From: a virus
DNA length: 27,256 nucleotides
IMG/VR virus record: IMGVR_UViG_3300033156_000263
Location: 1-27,256 of that record
Strand: one strand, 5' to 3'
Shown: piece after piece, positions 1 to 8,613 of the stretch
How positions within the stretch are numbered: position 1 is the first letter of the stretch
How the letters are laid out: each line of letters opens with the position of its first letter
Notes under the pieces: generated by a model
The model's database searches: none
Told to the model about the DNA's origin: nothing
The model's input: only the letters and a program-made list of their open reading frames with translations
Made by a program: the position numbers and the translations under genes

Positions 1-1728
1 CAGCCCCCACAACTCCGTATCTAACTCTATTTTACTTTCGCGTGGTGGAGTGTATTCGGAGGCTGTAGAGCCTTCTTCAAGCTGAATATTTTTCACCTGA
101 AAAACAGAAGTAGCCCCGCGCGGTGCCACACGAATAAATAAATAAGATTTTTTAGCCAATGTAAATGTCAAAGTTGATAAAGTAAAATCAGAATTAGCAT
201 CATAAAATACTTGCCATCTATTAGGTGAGCTCGCAAATCGGTAACCAATTTCATAATCCAATGCAGCTATTTCTATTTTATAGTCATAATCCGATTTAAC
301 CAAAGCACTAAAAGTATATGTTCCAGGAAGAAGAATAATTGTCTCAAACATATAAAGAATTTTATCGTCGGAATCTGTTCTACCATTTGCGATTGAATGA
401 ACAAATCCGATATTGTCAGAGTATCCGATATATGTATCTCCAGCCCAATAAAAACCCGAACCCAAATCAGTTCTTTGATTTTGCCAAAGTTTGTAATTAC
501 ATAAATTTTCCCCTTTGTTTTTAACAATCACATTCAACTGCCCATCAGAAAAGCTATACCCAATTGTAGCTGTGCTGTCAACATACGGCAATAGTTCTGC
601 CAGCCAATCATCACCTGTTTGCGTTCTACCATCTATAGCAGTAATGTTTGAAGTTGTTGCAAGGTCTTCCCAGTTCGTAACTTGATCGCCAAAAAAATCT
701 TTGAGTGGTGGGGGAAGTTGCCCCATAGCAGTAAGGTCAACAAGCATTATTCCATCCCATAATTCGTCCCAGTTCCCCGCAGGTGCAGTATTTAACATCC
801 CATATACATATATTTCGCAACTATTATCAGTAGCGCTCCCAGTAAAATATAAATATTGCCATTGAGTAGAAGAAATATCAGGTTCAGCATGTCCAATCTC
901 ACCGTTAATATCTTTTAAATAAAGCCAAATATTTCTATCAACTGCATCGGCAGGCTTTTCTAAGATTTTCAAAAAAACACTTACAAAATATGTATTGCCG
1001 GCTTGAAGTGTCAAAGCACGCTTAATGCCCCCCACAGATACATCTGTTGTTTCATATCGCAAACGTTGAGAATAAGAATCAAATATCGAAGAAGAGTTCA
1101 ACTCTTGAAGTGTGGGAGTCGTGTAAACAATTGACCATCCATCACCTATACCATCAGCATTAGAATCTGTTTCAAAGTTTCCGTATTTTCCAAGCAAATT
1201 TATGACTGTTACAGGATAAATCGCGAATTCAGGCTCTCTTTGTAAAAATTGCCGCTTTGGTGATACAAGATAAGTAGGTGCGTCTGCGTTTACTTTCAAA
1301 TATCCATATCCTGCCTCGTTATGTGAATCAGCGTAAAAATAAGGGTCTTGAGCAACGAAATTGAACGTAATTTCATATGCTTGTGCGTTAAGTACAGGCC
1401 CGATAGGTCCTATCACTATAGGATCGCCTGTTAGTTTGACATAAATAGTTCGATTCGTGTCTGGAAATGTCAAAGCCTTTTCACTTGAATATGCTTGTGT
1501 TACTAACTTGATTAATTCATCTTTTTTCTGTGCAGCATCAGCGCCATACACGTAACCAGTTATTGTTATGTTTCTTGATTTTAATTTTGAATTCAGTTCA
1601 ATATCTCCATCGACTCTTGGCATATCCAATGTATTACGAGAAACGGGCGGTGAACCCCGCCCGTCTATTTTTGTTACTACAAAGTTATATGTTGTCCTTA
1701 AATCTATACCATCAAATATGAGTCCCAT
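1..1728 (-). CDS. Distal tail protein (Dit-like) with carbohydrate-binding-like domains, 3' end off window
   Basis: An uninterrupted frame of 576 codons runs from ATG 1728 to the window edge with no stop, so the C-terminus is missing. The start has a GGGGGT ribosome site about 7 nt upstream, inside the end of the previous gene. Residues 1 to about 185 look like a siphovirus distal tail hub: the start MGLIFDGIDLR, then an extended beta segment with ITITGYVYGADA. About residues 185-400 begin with NLLGKYGNFETD and GIGDGW, typical of family 4/9 carbohydrate-binding jelly-rolls (N-x-FE then DGW). About 400-570 look like a second such module and end with the IQLEEGSTASEYTP pattern common in phage receptor-binding proteins. 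Dit forms the ring joining tail tube and tip. Such insertions (evolved Dit) usually bind cell-surface sugars, so this is a good host-recognition candidate. The tail-hub role is fairly secure and the sugar-binding role is inferred. Confidence 0.75.
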   Translation of the reverse strand, partial: MGLIFDGIDLRTTYNFVVTKIDGRGSPPVSRNTLDMPRVDGDIELNSKLKSRNITITGYVYGADAAQKKDELIKLVTQAYSSEKALTFPDTNRTIYVKLTGDPIVIGPIGPVLNAQAYEITFNFVAQDPYFYADSHNEAGYGYLKVNADAPTYLVSPKRQFLQREPEFAIYPVTVINLLGKYGNFETDSNADGIGDGWSIVYTTPTLQELNSSSIFDSYSQRLRYETTDVSVGGIKRALTLQAGNTYFVSVFLKILEKPADAVDRNIWLYLKDINGEIGHAEPDISSTQWQYLYFTGSATDNSCEIYVYGMLNTAPAGNWDELWDGIMLVDLTAMGQLPPPLKDFFGDQVTNWEDLATTSNITAIDGRTQTGDDWLAELLPYVDSTATIGYSFSDGQLNVIVKNKGENLCNYKLWQNQRTDLGSGFYWAGDTYIGYSDNIGFVHSIANGRTDSDDKILYMFETIILLPGTYTFSALVKSDYDYKIEIAALDYEIGYRFASSPNRWQVFYDANSDFTLSTLTFTLAKKSYLFIRVAPRGATSVFQVKNIQLEEGSTASEYTPPRESKIELDTELWGL

Positions 1729-1730
1729 AT

Positions 1731-2000
1731 TTATACCCCCAATGCTCTTAGGTATTCCATTGGAGCTATTCCACCAATATTTTGAATATTGGTGACTTCG
1801 ACTCTGACAACCCCATCGACGACCTTATCTTTTATTTGGGCTACATTCAGATTTATAGTGCTGAGCAATGCTGCAAGCCTATTTCCTGTTTCTTCTGTGA
1901 TCGTCTTCTTGATTGCTTCGGATTGAGACCACTCAACGCCTTCTTGCATGTAGCCGAGTTGCTCAAGTGTGTTCCAAATGATACTGAGGAGTCCTTTCAC
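1731..2000 (-). CDS. Small protein between tape measure and Dit, unknown function
   Basis: This 89-residue protein starts at GTG 2000 with only a weak AGGA ribosome site. It ends 2 nt before the Dit start, and its last codons supply the Dit ribosome site. The frame is open upstream to about 2100, overlapping the tape measure C-terminus in the -1 frame. The residues just before the GTG (AEELNSIRAAQEN) look like real helical protein, so the true start may be further upstream at a non-standard codon. The visible sequence is an amphipathic helix (KGLLSIIWNTLEQLGY) followed by a helical and beta segment ending in YLRALGV. I do not recognise a family. Its place between tape measure and Dit suggests a tail-tip or tail-assembly factor. 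Confidence 0.6.
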   Translation of the reverse strand: MKGLLSIIWNTLEQLGYMQEGVEWSQSEAIKKTITEETGNRLAALLSTINLNVAQIKDKVVDGVVRVEVTNIQNIGGIAPMEYLRALGV

Positions 2001-2026
2001 ATTTTCCTGGGCGGCTCGTATGCTGT

Positions 2027-5000
2027 TTAATTCTTCGGCTGAGCTGATTGGGCTACTTCGCTGGCTAAGAATGCCCTGACAAGAGCGCGTTTTGTCATTT
2101 CCTCAAGGCTTTCGCTGAAATCTTTGACGAAATCCTCATATGTTTCAGCACCCATGAATGCGTCTTCAAGTGCTGAGGCTAAATCACCAACACCCATACC
2201 GAATGCACGGGCAACTTCTGTTGCTGTTGCTCGGAGTTTGTCACGTAGTTCATCGATCTTTTCTTCTGTTTTATCTGCAAAGCCGAAAATACCCAAGGTG
2301 AGTGCATCCAGTAATTTCATAAACGGCAATTTCATTAATTCATTTGCCAGTCTTTTCCGGTTTTCTTCAAATTCTCTGAAATTTTCAAGAAGTTGAGCCA
2401 AGTCTGAATCCTGAATATCCCATTTGTCTAACGACATAACTTCTCGGATTTCTTTGATTGCCCCGAGGATTCCTTCCAGGAGATCTCCGATTATACCCAA
2501 CGCCCAAGACACGACGTTACTGGCGATATTGGCAGAGATTTCTTCCATTCGCTCCCAGGGAGATACTAACCTATAGGATCCATCCTCAAGCCGCTCAACT
2601 GTGTACTGCATTTCTTGAAGTACGGACCCAATTAGTTCACCTATCGCGCCGAAGCGCGAAAGCTGCGAGGCAAAGGCTTGAGTAACTGAATTCATGAAAT
2701 TTGCCTGAGATTCGAGTTGTTTTCTTTGCTTTTCATGCATAGCCTCAAGGGCTTTCTTTTGAGCTTCAAGTGCTTCTTTTTGTTGATCTAATATTTTTTG
2801 AAGGCTTGATTGTTGGGCTTCAATCTCAGCTATTTTTTGTGAAATTTCAGAATAATTTTTGCCTTGTAGTACAAGTTGTTCTCTTTGTTCGATGTATATT
2901 TGTTTTACACGTTCAAGATAATCAATAGCTTTTTGGGTTTCACCGATGGATTGATAAAATTTGGATAATTTTTCATAATCACGTACATTTATTTTTTTCT
3001 TCAAAGCATTAACCACTTCACGTGCTTCCTGTGCAGCTTTAGAATCACCTATTTTTTCGTAATCTTTCGCAATTTGTTCCCATGCTGCCAGCCGTTCTTC
3101 AAGTGTTCGTGATTCATCCTGTGCTATAGAAAGAAGCTTATATTTAATTTCAGCCATTTCATTCCAGCCAGCATAACGTCTTTCTGTTGTTTCCATAACG
3201 CGCTCGGTTAATACTTGCCTTAGTTCTTTTTCGACTTTTAACCTTCTTTCTGTTGCTTCTTTAGCTTCCTTTTGGGCTTCTGCTTCACGCTGCAATCTTT
3301 CATTCAAACTTGCTATTTTCTGTTCGTATAAAGAAGTGTCAGCACCTACCGAACGAAGTATATCGATGACTTGTTCATATATTGCGATCTTTTCTTCTGC
3401 TGATTTACCCGCTGCGGTCTCTGCAATCCATTGAGCTTTTGCAAATTGTTGATAATCTTGCCAGCGCCTTAGCTGTTTTTCCATTGAGCGTTCGAGTAAG
3501 TACTGCTGTTCAACCAATCTGGCTGTTGCATCTGCTGCGCTATTTGCAGCATCAGCTTGTTTTTGTAGCATCTCTGCAAGGGCTCTTGCCTTTTCTGCCG
3601 CCTTAGAATCACCTATTTTGTCGTATAACTTTGCGATCTCTTTATATGCTTCTATTCTTTCTTCAATATCCCTATCCAAGTCGGTGGCTATAGGTTCAAG
3701 TTGATATTTAATTCGAGCCATTTCATTGTAACCTTTGTATCGTTTCTCTGCGGCTGCCTTTGCAACAGTCTCTTGAAGTTCACGCTCAACTTTTATTCTT
3801 CGTTCAGAGGCTTCAATGGCTTTTTGTTGGGCTTCTCTTTCCGCTTCGAGTTTTTGCTTTAACTTCGAAAGTATCTGCTCATATTCTGTTGTTTCTCCAC
3901 CGAGTTTTCTTGTTTTATCGATTATTTGCTTGTATAGATCGATTTTTTCGTTCAGTGTTGCTCCCATGGCTTTTTCTTTTAATAGTGCGATCTCGTAATA
4001 CAGCTGAAAATCTTGATATCTTTTCAATGTTTTCTCTTGTGATTGATCGAGGGTTTTATAAGATCTTTGGATGTCTTTTTCCGCCTGCGTTTGCTTTTTG
4101 AGAATTTCCACCAATCTTGCACGTTTGTTTTCGAATTCCTCGGTGCTGAGTCCGAGCTCTCTTTGAATATCGATGATCTGATCGTATATCTTAATTTTTT
4201 CTTCGAGCGATTTACCTGCAAGTTCTTCAATCAGTTGATTTTTCTTAACTATCAATTGATATTCGTGCCAGTATTTTGTATTTGATTTGACTGTAGTTCC
4301 TAATTCTCTATAAGAAGCACTATATTCATCTAACGTTTTAGTAGATTTCCGTGTTGTTGGTTCGACTTTTTTAAGAACATCCAAGAAGGCCTGAATTTCA
4401 TCTTTTACATCCCCGGATATATCAGTATCAAGTAAAATTTCAAGGTCTTTTGCGATTTTACGGTAATAATCTTCGTCGATGATTCCTTTTGCATCTTGAA
4501 GGATTTTGAGTAATTTTTCAAGCTCTTTGCTGACCACTTCTCGGTTCTCTTTGCTACCTTCTTTGACGGATTCAACTGTTGTTACTACTATTCCCTCAAT
4601 AAAATCCTTGTACTCACTTTCAAGGTTTGAACGAGTTTTTGAAAGTTCTTTGATTGCTTCCTTATTGCCTTCAATATATGCCTGTGCCAAAGTGGATGCT
4701 ATTTTTGATTTAAGCTGTCTGTATATGCTTGAAACCACTTCTTCGTTACCAGCAGCAACGGCATTCCTAAAGCCATCCATTTCTTGTTTAATCTGTTCGA
4801 GATTTATTTGAGCTGTTTTAGTAGCTTTGATTGCGTATTCTTCTTCAAGTTTTTCAAGATCATTGATCTGTTTAAGTATGTTTTTGAGTTTTTCTTTATC
4901 AATGTCAGTTTGTTCAAGTAAATGATTCAAAGATTGCTGTAATAATTTTGTTTTTTCTGAGATATACATTTTCAGCAATTCATAATCAAGTTGATATGCT

Positions 5001-7120
5001 TCAGAACCTTTTTTCTCGTAGGATTTTAATTTCTTTTCTTGCTCTGCTATCAAAGCGTTCAGTTTTTCAATGCGTTCCTCATAATAAGCTTTCGGTGCTT
5101 TTTCATCTGATTCTATTTTTTGAATTTCTTCAAGTATTTGTTTTCTTTTATCATCCAAGCTGTTTATTCTTTGCTGTAGTTCGATTTTTTGCACATCGAG
5201 GGTGAGAATTTCGTTGTATTTGTGAGCATATTCAGAAATTTCTTCTTTAGCTACCGATAACGCTTTCTGGTAAGTATCCAGAAGAGTTTTTGCAGTCGTA
5301 TCAAGTGGGTTTTCTGCAACCTTTGCCTGAAACTTTTCAACAAGTTTTTGTAATAGCTCGACTTTTTGCTTGGCAGTATTGTATTGGTTTTCTACCGCCT
5401 GCCTGTAGCGAGTGAATTCAGGTGAATTCATCTTTGTTTCTAAAGCCTCTAACTCTGCTTTTGCTGCTTCTTGTGCGAGTTTAAGCCTTTCTAATTCAAG
5501 ATCAAGAATTTCCTTGACTTTGTCTTTTTGAATTTCGTATTTATCATTCACAAACTCAATAGCACCAGCAAGTTGTGGATGTGCTTTCAAAATGCTTTGT
5601 ATCTTCTTTTCGATATCTTTGAGGTTTGCTAATCCTGTTTTTTGTGCATAGTTATAATCTGCAACTGCCTGATAAAGATCATCATATGCCTTCAAGAGTT
5701 CGTCGGCTTCATTAGCAACATCTTCAAGTTTTCTTTTTGCTTTTTCAAAGCTTTGAACCATATCAGAAGCGTTTATTGTTGAAACCGTTTCAAGATCATC
5801 GTTTAATTCTTTAACGGCTCCGGTAGTATCTCCTATTTTTTGTCTCATCATTCCTAATGCAACGGTTACCGCTCCAACAGCCGCACCAATACCCGTCAGT
5901 AATCCTACCCAATTGCCTGAAACACCCTGCAAGACTGCTAAGAGTAACGTGATTGTTTTGAGAACAGGAATAAGAGCAACAAGCGCAGTTGAAACTCCTA
6001 AAATCGCTTTTTCTAAAGGCGTCATATTTTCCAGCCATTTTGCAAATTTTTCTGCTATTGTGGTTAAATGACTAATCAAAGGCGTTAATGCCTCACCCCA
6101 TGCGAGTTTAACTGCATTGAAACTATTTTTCAGTCTTGCCATTTGGTTAGCAAGTGTATTTGCCATCTTGTCTGCTGCGTCTTTTGTTTCTCCTGCACTA
6201 TCGCGCATCGATTCAAGGATTCTTGAAAAATCACTTGCTGCACTACCTGTTAAGGCAAAGACACCTCTTAGTGCTTCGACTGAACCAAAGAGTTTTGAAA
6301 GGGTTTCAGTATTTCCGCCTGCGGCTGTATAGACTTGTTGAAGGAAATTCATAAATCCCTGCGTTTCTAATGCTGCGGCATTGAATTGTATTCCTAATTC
6401 TTGAGCTGTTTTCTTTGCTTCTTCAGTAGGCGCGATGATAGCCTGAATTGCATAGTTCAATGAAGTCATTGCCCTGTTTGTATCGATACCTTGTTTTGTT
6501 AAGGCAGCAACTGCAGAAAGAACTTCTTCCAATGAAATACCAGCCTGAGAAGCGGTTGGGGCAACCGTCCCTATTGCCTGGGCTAATTCCTGGAATGTTG
6601 TTTTTCCTTCTCTGACGGCCACAAATATTGAATCTGATACCTTTGAGATTTCCTGCATTGACAAGCCCCAGGCGTTCATTATTGTTGTGAGACCGTCGAC
6701 AGCCGTAAAGAGATCTGTAGCGCCTGCCTGCGCTGCCATCATGGCTTGTGAAAGAAAATCAATTGCATTGCCAGCATCGACACCCGCGGATATTGTTTGG
6801 TATAAAGCCTTGGCAAGCTCTTCGGCTGAATACGGGCCTTGCTTAGATAATTCGATCACGCTTTGTTTTAAGGCGTCGAATTTGTCTTTCGACATATCCG
6901 TCAAGGTCCACACTTCGGCCATTGCAGACTCGAATGACATTGTCAGGTTTGTGATGCTAGAGATTACTTCTTTAAAACCGAAAGCGATCCCTATCGTGGC
7001 AGCTGCATTTGTAGCGGCAGACACTAATTTGTTGAAATTGTTTTCGGCTTTTGCAACTCCAGCTTCAAGTTCTTCTATTTTAATTCCCAGGATATAATAA
7101 AGTCTATCTAATATAGGCAT
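2027..7120 (-). CDS. Tail tape measure protein, 1697 residues
   Basis: This is the longest gene in the window, starting at ATG 7120 after an AAGGAAGGTGA ribosome site. It sets siphovirus tail length and is threaded through the tube. Residues about 40-340 match the TP901-type tape measure core: an SFESAMAEVWTLTDMS block, then repeated Ala/Gly-rich helices such as GISLEEVLSAVAALTKQG. Residues about 360-430 are strongly hydrophobic, as expected for the segment that inserts in the host membrane. From about 440 to 1480 it is almost all charged coiled coil rich in E, K, Q and L. Residues about 1030-1395 hold two tandem copies of a roughly 187-residue module (EKI..Y.QIID then A.ERR.KVE.EL then GDSKAA), with a partial copy before them. 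The C-terminal 200 residues contain a second hydrophobic part. It follows the chaperone pair, the usual order. At about 1.5 angstrom per residue the tail would be near 250 nm. Confidence 0.93.
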   Translation of the reverse strand: MPILDRLYYILGIKIEELEAGVAKAENNFNKLVSAATNAAATIGIAFGFKEVISSITNLTMSFESAMAEVWTLTDMSKDKFDALKQSVIELSKQGPYSAEELAKALYQTISAGVDAGNAIDFLSQAMMAAQAGATDLFTAVDGLTTIMNAWGLSMQEISKVSDSIFVAVREGKTTFQELAQAIGTVAPTASQAGISLEEVLSAVAALTKQGIDTNRAMTSLNYAIQAIIAPTEEAKKTAQELGIQFNAAALETQGFMNFLQQVYTAAGGNTETLSKLFGSVEALRGVFALTGSAASDFSRILESMRDSAGETKDAADKMANTLANQMARLKNSFNAVKLAWGEALTPLISHLTTIAEKFAKWLENMTPLEKAILGVSTALVALIPVLKTITLLLAVLQGVSGNWVGLLTGIGAAVGAVTVALGMMRQKIGDTTGAVKELNDDLETVSTINASDMVQSFEKAKRKLEDVANEADELLKAYDDLYQAVADYNYAQKTGLANLKDIEKKIQSILKAHPQLAGAIEFVNDKYEIQKDKVKEILDLELERLKLAQEAAKAELEALETKMNSPEFTRYRQAVENQYNTAKQKVELLQKLVEKFQAKVAENPLDTTAKTLLDTYQKALSVAKEEISEYAHKYNEILTLDVQKIELQQRINSLDDKRKQILEEIQKIESDEKAPKAYYEERIEKLNALIAEQEKKLKSYEKKGSEAYQLDYELLKMYISEKTKLLQQSLNHLLEQTDIDKEKLKNILKQINDLEKLEEEYAIKATKTAQINLEQIKQEMDGFRNAVAAGNEEVVSSIYRQLKSKIASTLAQAYIEGNKEAIKELSKTRSNLESEYKDFIEGIVVTTVESVKEGSKENREVVSKELEKLLKILQDAKGIIDEDYYRKIAKDLEILLDTDISGDVKDEIQAFLDVLKKVEPTTRKSTKTLDEYSASYRELGTTVKSNTKYWHEYQLIVKKNQLIEELAGKSLEEKIKIYDQIIDIQRELGLSTEEFENKRARLVEILKKQTQAEKDIQRSYKTLDQSQEKTLKRYQDFQLYYEIALLKEKAMGATLNEKIDLYKQIIDKTRKLGGETTEYEQILSKLKQKLEAEREAQQKAIEASERRIKVERELQETVAKAAAEKRYKGYNEMARIKYQLEPIATDLDRDIEERIEAYKEIAKLYDKIGDSKAAEKARALAEMLQKQADAANSAADATARLVEQQYLLERSMEKQLRRWQDYQQFAKAQWIAETAAGKSAEEKIAIYEQVIDILRSVGADTSLYEQKIASLNERLQREAEAQKEAKEATERRLKVEKELRQVLTERVMETTERRYAGWNEMAEIKYKLLSIAQDESRTLEERLAAWEQIAKDYEKIGDSKAAQEAREVVNALKKKINVRDYEKLSKFYQSIGETQKAIDYLERVKQIYIEQREQLVLQGKNYSEISQKIAEIEAQQSSLQKILDQQKEALEAQKKALEAMHEKQRKQLESQANFMNSVTQAFASQLSRFGAIGELIGSVLQEMQYTVERLEDGSYRLVSPWERMEEISANIASNVVSWALGIIGDLLEGILGAIKEIREVMSLDKWDIQDSDLAQLLENFREFEENRKRLANELMKLPFMKLLDALTLGIFGFADKTEEKIDELRDKLRATATEVARAFGMGVGDLASALEDAFMGAETYEDFVKDFSESLEEMTKRALVRAFLASEVAQSAQPKN

Positions 7121-7126
7121 TTACTT

Positions 7127-7318
7127 TCACCTTCCTTCGAAAACATCGACCCCGAACATTTGTTTGAATATTTCATCAGGATTTTCTGCATCTTCAAGCC
7201 TTATTTTTTCATCATCTTTTGAGTTCAGCGCTTCTCCTGCCTTAGCTAACAGAATGATCTGCTGTACCGAAAGATTCCAAACGATATACTCGATTGACCA
7301 ACCACATGATTGAGCCAA
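7127..7318 (-). CDS. Tail assembly chaperone, second frame (gpT-like), made by -1 frameshift
   Basis: This is the C-terminal extension of the tail chaperone. An isolated start would be TTG 7318, but no ribosome site precedes it. The frame is open upstream to at least 7399, where a run of seven T (minus strand) allows a -1 shift from the gene at 7327-7791. Translating through gives a segment reading LKFSKLIYSLAQSCGWSIEY before the rest of this frame. The GWSIEYI.WNL pattern is typical of the gpT-like part of these fusions. As in lambda gpG/gpGT, the long form is thought to bind the tape measure and recruit tube subunits, and it is absent from the virion. The tape measure starts 6 nt downstream, which fits. 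The fused protein would be about 221 residues. Confidence 0.75.
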   Translation of the reverse strand: MAQSCGWSIEYIVWNLSVQQIILLAKAGEALNSKDDEKIRLEDAENPDEIFKQMFGVDVFEGR

Positions 7319-7326
7319 AGAATAAA

Positions 7327-7791
7327 TCAGCTTTGAGAATTTGAGAGTATCCCCTCGATGTCGTACGCCTGAGCCATCTTGAGGAGTAGGAGAAAAAAAT
7401 CTGAAAGATCAGCCATCCTGATGAGTTTTATTAAAAACGGCATAAAATCATTCAATGTAAGATTCCACTTTATTTCTTCAACCGTGATTGTTTTCTCTTC
7501 TGGTGAATTGTTTATCAACAAAGCTAAAATCTGACACACTAAGTCAACAGCTTGCTCGTTTTGTTCTGAAACAATAAGAGAATATATGCCTTTCAAAATA
7601 TCTGTCACGAGTTTTTCAAGCTTTGTATCATCACCGTATTTTTTTATATCGAATCCCATGAGGTCCAACAAGGCTTTCATTTTACGCGCGACAATAGCAG
7701 TCACGCCTATAGAAGGAGCTTTAATCATATACGTTTTATCTCCTATTTTGATTTCCTGAGGCAAATTTGCAACAACTTCAAAATCACTCAT
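7327..7791 (-). CDS. Tail assembly chaperone, first frame (gpG-like)
   Basis: The short tail chaperone begins at the second of two adjacent ATG codons (7791; the alternative is 7794). An AGGAGGG ribosome site lies at better spacing for the second. The protein has about 154 residues. Its N-terminal part is beta-like (DFEVVANLPQEIKIGDKTY) and the rest is helical, with the leucine-rich LSDFFLLLLKMAQAYDIEGI near the end, consistent with family 'gpG-like tail assembly chaperone'. It lies between the tube protein and the tape measure, the standard place. The frameshift run TTTTTTT falls at codons for FF about 21 codons before the stop, so most ribosomes would make this form and a minority the gpGT-type fusion. 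Assignment rests on position, size and the frameshift signal. Confidence 0.78.
   Translation of the reverse strand: MSDFEVVANLPQEIKIGDKTYMIKAPSIGVTAIVARKMKALLDLMGFDIKKYGDDTKLEKLVTDILKGIYSLIVSEQNEQAVDLVCQILALLINNSPEEKTITVEEIKWNLTLNDFMPFLIKLIRMADLSDFFLLLLKMAQAYDIEGILSNSQS
7393..7399 (-). promoter_or_regulatory. Programmed -1 ribosomal frameshift site U UUU UUU
   Basis: On the minus strand the zero-frame codons are GAT TTT TTT CTC, giving the canonical X XXY YYZ heptamer T TTT TTT. Both tRNA-Phe can re-pair after a -1 slip. The -1 frame is open from here through to 7127 and encodes the gpT-like domain. The heptamer is exactly in register with the upstream frame, and the downstream frame lacks its own ribosome site. 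Confidence 0.8.
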
Positions 7792-7812
7792 CATATCCCT
7801 CCTTTAAGAAAT

Positions 7813-7835
7813 AAAGCCCCCTAAAAGGGGGCTTT
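7813..7835 (-). terminator. Hairpin terminator after tail tube gene
   Basis: A 10-bp perfect stem (AAAGCCCCCT / AGGGGGCTTT) with an AAA loop lies 2 nt beyond the tube-gene stop. On the minus strand it is followed by TTTATTTC, a modest U tract. It probably gives partial termination so that the abundant tube protein is made in excess over the chaperone and tape measure. It may also stabilise the mRNA end. The stem is followed by Ts on the plus strand as well, so it could act in both directions. Confidence 0.75.
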
Positions 7836-7837
7836 TA

Positions 7838-8287
7838 TTATGATGCTGCTTTCTTCGAGATCTCGACAGGATCGGATTGATCATCAGGTTCAAGCACTTC
7901 ACCCGTGATTTTTCCTTTCTTGATGAGAATTTCATAATAATATCCGGCAACTGTTTGAGTCGTTATTTTTACCTGTTTTGTGATCCCAGATGGGAGCTTC
8001 GGAATGACAACTTTATCATTTACGGAGTCAGAATCGGTATCCGATGCGGTTCCAGCAAATGCCAAAGCCAAGTTGTCAGCGCTTGCGTTTAAGAGATTTA
8101 CTGTGACAGTCTTTGGTGCTCTTCTTATCATTATCTCAACTGGATCCGCACTTTGATCGGAGTATATTTCCTGTGTCTCAATGCTTTGAGAAAATGTAGC
8201 ACCGCCGTTTGTTGCACCTAAATCAGTCCAATCCGTCCCGTCATCGCTGACTTCAACTTTGGAAATATTGAACATCAAATCAGCCAT
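7838..8287 (-). CDS. Major tail tube protein
   Basis: This protein of about 149 residues starts at ATG 8287 behind AAAGGAGGTT; an adjacent TTG at 8290 is the alternative. It is beta-rich, with KVEVSDDGTDWTDLGATNGG near the N-terminus, a motif style seen in siphovirus tube proteins, and a C-terminal strand pattern YYYEILIKKGKITGEV. It would polymerise as hexameric rings around the tape measure. A strong ribosome site upstream and a terminator hairpin immediately downstream both fit a highly expressed structural gene. Its neighbours are a tail-region gene upstream and the chaperone pair downstream. I call it by fold pattern, length and order; a close homologue cannot be named. Confidence 0.75.
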   Translation of the reverse strand: MADLMFNISKVEVSDDGTDWTDLGATNGGATFSQSIETQEIYSDQSADPVEIMIRRAPKTVTVNLLNASADNLALAFAGTASDTDSDSVNDKVVIPKLPSGITKQVKITTQTVAGYYYEILIKKGKITGEVLEPDDQSDPVEISKKAAS

Positions 8288-8303
8288 CAATCATCAACCT
8301 CCT

Positions 8304-8609
8304 TTAATATACTTGTGTATAGCCTTTCATGCTTTCGATGCTTCCTAAAAGTTGTTCAAGAGCATCTAAGTGGCCGTACTTGTTTCCCCAATATGTATCG
8401 AGGTACATTTTCAATTGATCAGTTGTAAGGACTACAGGCGACTCCAACGTTTCTCTTGAAATCTTTCCTTCGTAATATGTCTTTGTGGAACCATCTTCAA
8501 GCTCGACGGCTTGTTTTTTCCAACCATACGCAAAATCAGCAATGATCTTCATCTTGCCATTAACAAGATTGATATCGATAATCCTCCATTTGAATTTTTG
8601 TTCTTCCAT
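8304..8609 (-). CDS. Tail-region protein, unknown
   Basis: A 101-residue protein starts at ATG 8609 after GAGGTGATGAC. It lies between the tail terminator candidate and the tube protein. The N-terminal half alternates strands (KFKWRIIDINLVNGKMKIIADFAYGW), and the C-terminal half looks helical (TTDQLKMYLDTYWGNKYGHLDALEQLLGSIESM). There is no signal peptide or cysteine motif. I do not recognise the family. A small gene in this position often encodes a tail completion factor or tube-associated protein, but nothing in the sequence proves this. Confidence 0.6.
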   Translation of the reverse strand: MEEQKFKWRIIDINLVNGKMKIIADFAYGWKKQAVELEDGSTKTYYEGKISRETLESPVVLTTDQLKMYLDTYWGNKYGHLDALEQLLGSIESMKGYTQVY

Positions 8610-8613
8610 GTCA

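Noticed and set aside
2027-2100. A -1 frameshift joining the tape measure to the 89-residue gene
   Set aside because: The -1 frame is open there, but no X XXY YYZ slippery heptamer in the correct register was found, so an upstream non-standard start is more likely.
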